From assembly GCA_028278335.1 (NCBI GenBank), contig JANQEN010000297.1, positions 1 through 44,764 of the forward strand: 44,764 nucleotides of DNA, in the 5' to 3' direction. Both the position numbers and the translations under genes were made by a program. Positions within the stretch are counted from its first letter, which is position 1. Each line of letters begins with the position of its first letter. Below the pieces are notes generated by a model. It was not told the DNA's origin. It did no database searches and saw nothing but the letters and a program-made list of their open reading frames with translations. Shown here piece after piece: positions 33,694-40,078 of this stretch. The stretch comes from Chitinivibrionales bacterium (GTDB taxonomy: Bacteria > Fibrobacterota > Chitinivibrionia > Chitinivibrionales > JANQEN01).

Positions 33694-34527
33694 ATGTTTA
33701 ATAAAAGATGTAGGCCAAGACTCCTGTTAAAAAAGCGGAATGTATTCCTCTTTGCAACCATCTTCTGTTCTGTGCAAATGATATTCGGGCAATACAGTAC
33801 CCAGCTCAGCTCAAAACCAATTGTGGTCAGAGAAAAGTTTGATTCAATTCAATCAATTGGTATTGTACCAGTTGATTTTGACTACTATCATCTTACTGCT
33901 GGAGGGATTCGCGAATATAGCAAAAAATGTAGTAATATCTCCTGCTCATTAATCTGTGAGCAAACAAAAAAGATTTTTTCGGATAATGGGTATGCTGTTA
34001 CATTCCTTGAGGAGTCAGCTCTTGTCCAATACAATTTTAAGGCCCTACGCCTTTTTTACAACACCGTTAATGGAGCAATTTACCAAAGCCTTTATAGCTA
34101 TGATCGACTTCCCGGTGCACGATCAAACTTCTCCTACTCTATTCCATCAGTGAAGGATCTTTGCAATGCCCAGAATGTTGATGCGCTATTCTTTTTAGTA
34201 GGATTTGATGATTGTTCAACTGGTCGTCGAAAAAAACTAAAGGCTGGGGCAGTTGCCGGCGCTGTTGCTGGTGCTATTATGGCGGCATTGATCGGAGTTG
34301 GTGGATATACGACCATCCCACCGGATTACACTGCTTTAAATGGAGCCCTGGTAAATAAGGAGGGAGAGATAATCTGGTATCATCGAGTAAACAAATCAGG
34401 AAAGATCAACTTAATACGGGAAGAAGCTGTAGGAACAATGGTTGCTTCACTGCTTAAAGGATTTAAAAAAGGTACCAGTACAACGGAGGGAAATAGTGGC
34501 AATGGCACTAAACATAACTTTCATTAA
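33694..34527 (+). CDS. Exported protein of unknown function with glycine-rich helix
   Basis: This 277-residue protein has a signal-like segment (residues 13-32, NVFLFATIFCSVQMIFG), a domain starting SIQSIGIVPVDFDYYHLTAGG, and a Cys pair in CSNISCSLIC. A glycine-zipper-like stretch (AGAVAGAVAGAIMAALIG) lies near 190, and then NGALVNKEGEIIWYHRVN. The pattern of a PVD start plus ADALFFLV-like strand (NVDALFFLVGFDD) resembles small lipoprotein families that sit under the outer membrane, but no name is secure. AAGGAG lies upstream. Its end overlaps the M48 peptidase start, so they share a transcript. Confidence 0.65.
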   Translation: MFNKRCRPRLLLKKRNVFLFATIFCSVQMIFGQYSTQLSSKPIVVREKFDSIQSIGIVPVDFDYYHLTAGGIREYSKKCSNISCSLICEQTKKIFSDNGYAVTFLEESALVQYNFKALRLFYNTVNGAIYQSLYSYDRLPGARSNFSYSIPSVKDLCNAQNVDALFFLVGFDDCSTGRRKKLKAGAVAGAVAGAIMAALIGVGGYTTIPPDYTALNGALVNKEGEIIWYHRVNKSGKINLIREEAVGTMVASLLKGFKKGTSTTEGNSGNGTKHNFH

Positions 34528-35647
34528 ATCAATGTTTAGAAAGAGTTTCCTTATCCTTTTTTTTGGTTCTCTAGCCATTTTTGCAGAGCGGGAACTAACC
34601 CTTTTAAAGGAAGACATGGCTGTTATAGATTCTCGTGCCCATGATCGCATAGACGCATCAAAGATTATCATAGAGGATGAATCATTAAACCAATATCTAA
34701 AACAGGTTGTATTAAAACTACATAATAATGATTATCAACAGGCTGAGAACTTTTCAATAAAAGTATATTCCAGTGCAGCTCTAAATGCGTTCTCAAAATC
34801 AGACGGTACCATTTACATTTGCCTACCAATTTTGGGAATGATTGATAATGAGGCGCAACTTGCTTTTCTTTTAGCCCATGAAATGACCCACTGGAGCCAG
34901 AATCATCACATGGAAATGAAATATGAATTACACACACAAGCTTTAAAAGCTGCGCAAAGCCAAATTGCTGGGTCAATTTTTGGGGTATCCGGAGCAGGTT
35001 CTCAAAGTGCCCAGATAGCCTTAAGTGGATTCTCAAAAAAACATGAACATGAAGCAGACAGCATTGCCTTAGCCATGGTATCTTTAAGTGGCTATAATCC
35101 CTGGGCTGCAAAGGAATTTTTCATGACCATGTACACCTGGCTAAAGCACAAAGAAAAAAAGAGAGTCGCAAAATATGCAACCCATCCTAAACTTATGAAA
35201 CGGTACAAGGCCTGCAAAAATCGAATTATTAATAACAATACTGATACGACCTCAGGAGAAATTGGTAAGGATTCTTATCATTCGGTGTTACAACCCTATC
35301 ATATTAAAATTGCAGAGCTTTTGCTTCAGTCAAACAGTGTGTATGAGCTTCATGCCATGGCAATTCAAAAGAGTAATACTGATTACACCAGTCCTAAATG
35401 GCGCTATTTAAGGGGTAAGCTTCTTGAAGTTTATTTTGCCAAGGACTCCTTTTCAGTTGCCCGCAAGGAATTGCACTCAGCAGCCCATGATACCTTTCCT
35501 ATTGTGCAATCCTTCAGAGACCTGGGGTGGCTCTATTTAAAAAATGGAAAAACAGATAGTGCCTCTCTCTATTTTAATGAGTATTTGCAAGCAAATCAAT
35601 CAGCAAAAGATGCCGAACTTATTCGCTATTATCTGGGACAAATGTGA
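34502..35647 (+). CDS. M48-family metallopeptidase
   Basis: About 381 residues from the ATG at 34502, chosen because GGAGGG lies about 10 bases upstream; 34532 would give a shorter signal peptide (MFRKSFLILFFGSLAIFAER). The zinc site is HEMTH (about 126-130 from this start) in LAFLLAHEMTHWSQNHH, and the third ligand lies in KKHEHEADSIALAM. The C-terminal about 130 residues look like TPR helices (DLGWLYLKNGKTDSASLYF). This is the BepA/YfgC/LoiP layout: periplasmic quality control of outer-membrane proteins. It overlaps both neighbours, so it is part of a three-gene operon. Confidence 0.9.
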   Translation: MALNITFIKSMFRKSFLILFFGSLAIFAERELTLLKEDMAVIDSRAHDRIDASKIIIEDESLNQYLKQVVLKLHNNDYQQAENFSIKVYSSAALNAFSKSDGTIYICLPILGMIDNEAQLAFLLAHEMTHWSQNHHMEMKYELHTQALKAAQSQIAGSIFGVSGAGSQSAQIALSGFSKKHEHEADSIALAMVSLSGYNPWAAKEFFMTMYTWLKHKEKKRVAKYATHPKLMKRYKACKNRIINNNTDTTSGEIGKDSYHSVLQPYHIKIAELLLQSNSVYELHAMAIQKSNTDYTSPKWRYLRGKLLEVYFAKDSFSVARKELHSAAHDTFPIVQSFRDLGWLYLKNGKTDSASLYFNEYLQANQSAKDAELIRYYLGQM

Positions 35648-36243
35648 TGAAACTAACACTTGTATATATTGTTGTTTTGCTTAGTTTATTTTCAGGCTGT
35701 GTTACCCCCTGGACAAAATCAACAGGTAGCCTTCTTGCTCAAAAGTCACGATACCGCATAGACCTGAACACACCCAAGGATTGGTACAAAAAGAAGGTAA
35801 ATAAAACCATGTTTTTTACCATTCATGGACTCTCCTTGGAGCATATTGTTCTCTATAATTTAAAATGGACTGATACCCTCTCCAGTGGATTTCGAATGCC
35901 AAAAAAGGTACTTCTCAATGAAATTCCAGAAATCATTATCGGCGAACTGTGCGCCAATGCCTATGGACTCAATGCTGAGATTACCAAGAACAGTATTGAA
36001 GAGATCAACAACTTCCCCTGCGCTGTAACAAGATTCTCATACACTGCACCAAACAGTTTAAGAATGCAGGGGATAATGTGTTGCATCCCCTTTAAAAGCC
36101 ATATAACTATCCTGCGCTATATTGCAGAGAAAAGTCACTATTACGAAAAATCCTATGAAGACTTTTTAACCATGCTGTCAACCATTCAAATAGAGCATAA
36201 AAAATATCGCTATCTTCCGGGAATCAAAGAGGTTGTCCTGTAA
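35647..36243 (+). CDS. Lipoprotein of unknown function
   Basis: A 198-residue lipoprotein starting at the ATG that overlaps the peptidase stop (TGATG). The lipobox is LLSLFSGCVTPW. The mature protein has alternating strands and helices (SRYRIDLNTPKDWYKK, HGLSLEHIVLYNLKW, CCIPFKSHITILRYIAEKSHY), and the last about 15 codons run across the 3' end of a convergent gene. No family was recognised. By position it works with the M48 peptidase, perhaps in outer-membrane maintenance. Confidence 0.75.
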   Translation: MKLTLVYIVVLLSLFSGCVTPWTKSTGSLLAQKSRYRIDLNTPKDWYKKKVNKTMFFTIHGLSLEHIVLYNLKWTDTLSSGFRMPKKVLLNEIPEIIIGELCANAYGLNAEITKNSIEEINNFPCAVTRFSYTAPNSLRMQGIMCCIPFKSHITILRYIAEKSHYYEKSYEDFLTMLSTIQIEHKKYRYLPGIKEVVL

Positions 36244-37178
36244 ATAATTGGGCTGGATATCTGTGAGTTCTGTTTCACTTGGACCTGGACAATGACCACA
36301 CCAGAAGTCCTTTTAAAGGTTTTTCTTTGAATCTCTTTTACACTTTGAGCTTTGAAACTGGTAATTTTTCTTCCACTAACCGAATAGAGTGTTACATAAA
36401 AATCTCCCCTTTGTGAAAGAGTATAGCGAGACATCCCTTTGATATCAGTTTGATTGGTATACTCAATGATTAGCTTGGGGCGTCGTTTACTATTGCTGTT
36501 GGAGCAAGAGGCATAATAGGTCCAAATACCACCATTGCCTGATCCTGTTTCTATAAATGGACAGGTTGCTTGCATTGAAAATCCAAAGAAAGACGCGGGA
36601 GATTGTACAGCCTTTTTGATAGAACCAGTCACATCATATTCCAGCCATCTGGTAGTTGTATCAAGAAAAACATTGGTGTCCAAAGGAGCGTTTGAGCTAC
36701 TGGAGCCATGGGACTCCCAGGTTGTTGAGGCATCCTCTTTCCACGATTTTGTCACTTGGTGAATGGATATGGTTCCTGGTTTTTCGTAGGCAGGACTAAA
36801 ACTACTACCACCTGTGCCATAGGCACCTTTATGGCCGGTATAAAATACAGCCAAGCGAGCATCAATAATAGTTATCGGACTGGGAATTGAGGTAAGGTTA
36901 AAATGAATAAGAAAACGAGCCTCGTTCTTTTCTGGACTTCCTCAACAGCGGAAAAGAGCACAGACAACATCGGCATCTGTGGGTGTGCTGTTTACTTCAT
37001 CGGTGAACATGGCACTGTAGTTTTTACATTTCGCTGTATTGTAAATTGTTATATCAGAACATCCCTGATACTGGTTTAATCCTTGTTGCAGTATGAGGGT
37101 ATCAGAAAAGGTTGGTATAAAATTGATACCAATGATCAATGTGATAATAATAATCTTGCTTACTCTTTTAAAACACAT
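36210..37178 (-). CDS. Secreted DNRLRE-domain protein with in-frame UGA (probable selenoprotein)
   Basis: Read through a TGA at 36942-36944, this is a 322-residue protein. It has a signal peptide (MCFKRVSKIIIITLIIGINF...TFS) and one continuous DNRLRE/disaggregatase-type beta domain (TLILQQGLNQYQGCSD ... EARFLIHFNLTSIP ... IIDARLAVFYTG). The UGA codon 79 is preceded by Cys78, giving FRCUGSPEKN. A C-terminal sorting tail follows (GDFYVTLYSVSGRKITSF). Both sides of the UGA belong to the same domain, no other stop occurs, and an E. coli-like SECIS hairpin follows. A C-U pair could form a selenenylsulfide. Its last 34 bases overlap the convergent lipoprotein gene. Confidence 0.75.
36912..36944 (-). 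promoter_or_regulatory. UGA codon and SECIS-like hairpin
   Basis: After the UGA (36944-36942), bases 14-30 form AGAACG-AGGCU-CGUUUU: a 6-bp stem closing a pentaloop that starts 20 nt after the UGA and carries two guanines. The E. coli fdhF element has loop AGGUCU starting 18 nt after its UGA, closed by GC/GC pairs. Position, loop sequence and stem agree well. Confidence 0.65.
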
Positions 37179-37200
37179 GGCGTTACTATCCTTTTTTCAT

Positions 37201-37364
37201 CCCAGACTATGCAGTAGGAGTAGATGCAGAAGTGCAAGATTATGATTTAGTATGACTTGAAGGTTTTGAAGGGCATATCTACAAGGTGATATGGCCGAAA
37301 AGCCTGAAAGTCTTAATGAGCATAGGGTTGTGCTTCTGCGCTACTTCCTATTGCATAATCTGGG
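37201..37364. repeat. Long-hairpin dispersed element, copy 2 (complete)
   Basis: A 164-nt element that folds end to end. The outer arms CCCAGACTATGCAGTAGGAG and (from the other end, read in complement) CCCAGATTATGCAATAGGAA match closely, then GCAGAAG with CTTCTGC, GACTT with AAGTC, and an apical stem GGCATATC (37272-37279) with GATATGGCC (37288-37296). It is the complete form of 1-144 and has the same plan as 39916-40077. It lies between two minus-strand genes. Confidence 0.88.
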
Positions 37365-37456
37365 TTAATGTTAGCATTGTCTCCTGATAGTAATATAAAC
37401 AAAGAATTGAAAAATAGATCAGTAAGTGCACATTTTATGTAACCAAATGATTGTCG

Positions 37457-38578
37457 CTACTTCAAAGTAATTATGTACAATCCCATTGAGATAGATGATG
37501 GTACTGTAACCTGGTAGAATCCTGCATTAGAGGGAGTCGCAATAGTTTGTTTCATGAGAATTGAACCATCCAAGGAGTGTAGTGTAAAATGGAGCTCTCT
37601 CTTTTCATTACCCTTTATAATAGGAAAGGATAGTTTAGAAGAGTTTAGAAAATATTTTATTGAGTATCCATTAATTAGCGAGCCTGTTGAATGCCTTGTA
37701 GTATAGCTATTTCTTTGCCCATTGTAGGGCTGATACACTCGGGCATAGTCAACTTCATAGGTCATAGGAAAGGGTGATTGGGCTGGGTTACCACCATTGG
37801 CTCCAATAGCAAGATTAAGGAGTAGATAATGGGCCTGTTTAAAGGGATTAAATCCATCGGGATTTAGGGTTGTATCTAAGGCAACATCATTGAGCATCTC
37901 GCCATCCAAGGAGATTTTCATGCTCCTTTCACTCCAATCCAGCCGCCAAAGATGAAACTGCTTAGCCCATTGTGGATTTTGATTAACAAACTCCTTAAGC
38001 GGTTTCTTTGCACCGTCCCATTTAGCAACCCACTGTTGCTTTGTTCCCCAGGCAAAGTTAGCTAAAATGTGTGGCACATCTTTTACGCGATAAAACTCCA
38101 TTACGTCAATTTCACCGCAAGAAGGCCAGGGTTTTGAAATACCTAACAACCAAATAGCTGGCCAAGAGCCCTTAGATACAGTAATCCGGGCACGGACTAA
38201 CAGAGATCCATATTTCCATTGCTGCTTATTCCGTGTTTTTAAACAGGCAGACGAATAGTAAGCATATTGACGGTTCAGCTTCCAATTGGTGCTTTGGGGA
38301 TTGTATTTAGAATTTTTAATAGTATCTTTTTTGGCTGTTATAATCAAGCATCCAGAAGAACAGCGTGCATTATCTTGTTGATACCACTGTAGCTCTTTAT
38401 TCCTAACAAAGCCCTTTTCATAACTCCAGTTTGAGGTATCTGGTGGCCCCTCTTTGTTAAATTCATCACTCCAAACCAACTCCATGTTAGCAAGTGGTCC
38501 AGGAACTGAATAATCAGGATTATATGGATCTGTATGAGCATACCCTAGAGAAATGAAAACAGTAAAAAGAACTATCAA
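37457..38578 (-). CDS. Secreted GH16 beta-glucanase with disturbed N-terminus
   Basis: A family 16 glycoside hydrolase, 373 residues from a TTG start. The catalytic signature GEIDVMEF (Glu156, Asp158, Glu161 from that start) is intact, within ELVWSDEFNKEG ... SWPAIWLLG ... WRLDWSERSMKISLDGE ... DYARVYQ. Activity is likely on beta-1,3 or 1,3-1,4-glucan (laminarin or lichenin). A sorting tail ends the protein (HFTLHSLDGSILMKQ). In the same frame an ATG at 38605 would start MG-stop-IILISLLIVLFTVFISL. Codon 3 is TAA, and one base change from AAA would make a perfect signal peptide. The gene may be weakly expressed from TTG or broken. Confidence 0.85.
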   Translation of the reverse strand: MIVLFTVFISLGYAHTDPYNPDYSVPGPLANMELVWSDEFNKEGPPDTSNWSYEKGFVRNKELQWYQQDNARCSSGCLIITAKKDTIKNSKYNPQSTNWKLNRQYAYYSSACLKTRNKQQWKYGSLLVRARITVSKGSWPAIWLLGISKPWPSCGEIDVMEFYRVKDVPHILANFAWGTKQQWVAKWDGAKKPLKEFVNQNPQWAKQFHLWRLDWSERSMKISLDGEMLNDVALDTTLNPDGFNPFKQAHYLLLNLAIGANGGNPAQSPFPMTYEVDYARVYQPYNGQRNSYTTRHSTGSLINGYSIKYFLNSSKLSFPIIKGNEKRELHFTLHSLDGSILMKQTIATPSNAGFYQVTVPSSISMGLYIITLK

Positions 38579-38742
38579 AAGAGAAATAAGAATAATTTAC
38601 CCCATGGTTAATCGATTAATTGCCTATAATCAGTAATGTAACACATTTTTCGGCAAATTCTTAAGATTTTTTTGGCATAAATTTTTCCAACCAAATTGGA
38701 ATTGAGTTCTGATACATTTTTACAATTGCTAATTATGATTAT

Positions 38743-38925
38743 ATGAGATTGTTTTTTATGTGCATACAGATAATTGTCATCATATTTGCCCTTTGCTGCT
38801 ACATAAAATTATCTTATCTACCACATAAAAAATCGCTGACCCAAAAAAGTATCCTTGAAATAATTGTTCCCTCTAGTCTACTAGTTTCACTTTTAACGGT
38901 GGCGATTGTTTTGGTAGATAAGTAG
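38743..38925 (+). CDS. Possible small two-helix membrane protein
   Basis: A 60-residue frame with two hydrophobic segments (FFMCIQIIVIIFALCCYI and IIVPSSLLVSLLTVAIVL) separated by a Lys-rich loop. There is no clear ribosome binding site. It could be a real small membrane protein or a chance open frame in AT-rich DNA. Confidence 0.35.
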   Translation: MRLFFMCIQIIVIIFALCCYIKLSYLPHKKSLTQKSILEIIVPSSLLVSLLTVAIVLVDK

Positions 38926-39045
38926 CACTACTAATATTTTAAACTAATAACTATATTTATTAAATAATTAAAACAGCAAATTTTGTTTTAGAGAGTAATA
39001 TAGAGACAACTCAAAATTATTAGTTATAATCTTAAAGGAGGTTAT

Positions 39046-39852
39046 ATGCATTTAATGAACAGATTCCTGGTTACCCTGGTAAGTGCAGCTCTTGTGTTTG
39101 CAGCATTTCCTGTACATGCTCAAACAAAAACTGCAAAAAAGCCTGTCAAGACTGAAGCAAAAAAGGCTGCTCCTCCTCAGGATCAGGGTGCGAAAAAGTT
39201 CATGGGCGGAACCATTGTCAATATTGATGCAACAAAAAAGAGTATTACCGTTAATTTAAGAAGTAAGGAATACGCTTTTTTTGTTACCGCAAAAACTGCT
39301 ATTTTGGCTCAGGATAAAACAGTTGGATTCTCCAACCTTAAAAAGGGCGATTTCCTTCATATTGATTATCTCCGGTTTCAAAATGGCCAGAGAGAAGCTA
39401 CAAAAATTGTTAATCAATCTGCCACTGCGACAAAAAAGGTAGAGAAAAAACAGCCGGTTGTCAAAAAGGCTCCACAGTCTGCGAAGGCAAAACCGGCCCC
39501 CAATGCAAAACCTATTGCTAAGAAAAAGCCCGAACCTAAAAAGAGCACTCCTAAAAAGGTTGTAAAGCCAACCCAAAAAGCTCCGGTAAAAAAAGAGGCT
39601 GCACCAGTGAAGAAGAAGGTTCAAGCTAAGCCTATTAAAAAAGCTGCACCAGTTAAAAAAGAGGTAAAAAAGGAAGAACCAAAGAAAAAGGCTGCGCCAG
39701 CTAAAAAGGAAGTAAAAAAAGAGGAACCAAAGAAAAAGGCTGCTCCTGTTAAAAAGGAAGTAAAAAAAGAGGAACCAAAGAAAAAAGCAGCTCCAGTAAA
39801 GAAGGAAGTTAAAAAAGAAGCAAAGAAAGAGACTAAAGTAGAGAAAAAATAG
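39046..39852 (+). CDS. Secreted Lys/Ala/Pro-rich repeat protein with DUF5666-like domain
   Basis: This 268-residue protein has a signal peptide (MHLMNRFLVTLVSAALVFAAFPVHA), a small beta domain at about 48-122 (GGTIVNIDATKKSITVNL...AILAQDKTVGFSNLKKGD), typical of DUF5666-like folds, and a highly basic tail. The tail includes several near-identical 16-residue units of the type KKEVKKEEPKKKAAPV (48-nt units, about 39651-39820). Such tails resemble histone H1/AlgP-type low-complexity regions. A strong AAAGGAGG lies 4 bases before the ATG and a terminator follows. A role in binding acidic polymers such as DNA or envelope polysaccharide is possible but not shown. Confidence 0.8.
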   Translation: MHLMNRFLVTLVSAALVFAAFPVHAQTKTAKKPVKTEAKKAAPPQDQGAKKFMGGTIVNIDATKKSITVNLRSKEYAFFVTAKTAILAQDKTVGFSNLKKGDFLHIDYLRFQNGQREATKIVNQSATATKKVEKKQPVVKKAPQSAKAKPAPNAKPIAKKKPEPKKSTPKKVVKPTQKAPVKKEAAPVKKKVQAKPIKKAAPVKKEVKKEEPKKKAAPAKKEVKKEEPKKKAAPVKKEVKKEEPKKKAAPVKKEVKKEAKKETKVEKK

Positions 39853-39880
39853 TCTATATTATTTGAAGCAGAATTGTTTT

Positions 39881-39914
39881 AAGAGCACCAATGTTATTTG
39901 GTGCTCTTTTTTTA
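39881..39914 (+). terminator. Rho-independent terminator of the Lys-rich protein gene
   Basis: A perfect 11-bp stem AAGAGCACCAA (39881-39891) with TTGGTGCTCTT (39898-39908), a 6-base loop and a T run. It lies 28 bases after the stop codon. Confidence 0.95.
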
Positions 39915-39915
39915 T

Positions 39916-40077
39916 CCTAGATTCCTCAGTTGAGTGTGAGGAAATTGGTCTAAAAACTTGCTGTTAATGGTGTTCGAAAAACGGAGGCATATCACCAAAA
40001 GATATGTCGAGTATTTTCGGAGCACCAGTAGCAGTAAGGGGTTGAGCAAGTTACCACAATCAACTGAGGATTCTAGG
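39916..40077. repeat. Long-hairpin dispersed element, third member (diverged)
   Basis: A 162-nt full-length imperfect hairpin. The ends CCTAGATTCCTCAGTTGA (39916-39933) and TCAACTGAGGATTCTAGG (40060-40077) pair at 17 of 18 positions. Middle stems pair CTTGCTG with CAGTAAG and GGTGTTCGAAAA with TTTTCGGAGCACC. The apical stem GGCATATC (39986-39993) with GATATGTC (40001-40008) matches the apex of the copies at 1 and 37201, though the outer arms differ in sequence. It lies immediately before the stop of the convergent gene. Confidence 0.8.
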
Positions 40078-40078
40078 T

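Noticed and set aside
22423..37178. Altered genetic code (TGA as Trp or Gly)
   Set aside because: Many genes in the window end in TGA in natural contexts, including ATGA/TTGA overlaps at 5574 and 28728. Only two genes have an in-frame TGA, each at a Cys-rich motif.
36854..37178. Two separate genes split by the TGA at 36942
   Set aside because: Both halves belong to one beta domain, and the second half has no signal peptide or ribosome binding site.
37201..37364. Integron attC site
   Set aside because: The size and hairpin shape fit, but the ends lack GTTRRRY/RYYYAAC core sites, and no integrase or cassette array is present.
39025..39030. TATAAT as -10 box of the Lys-rich gene
   Set aside because: It lies too close to the ribosome binding site to leave a leader, and no -35 is at the right distance.
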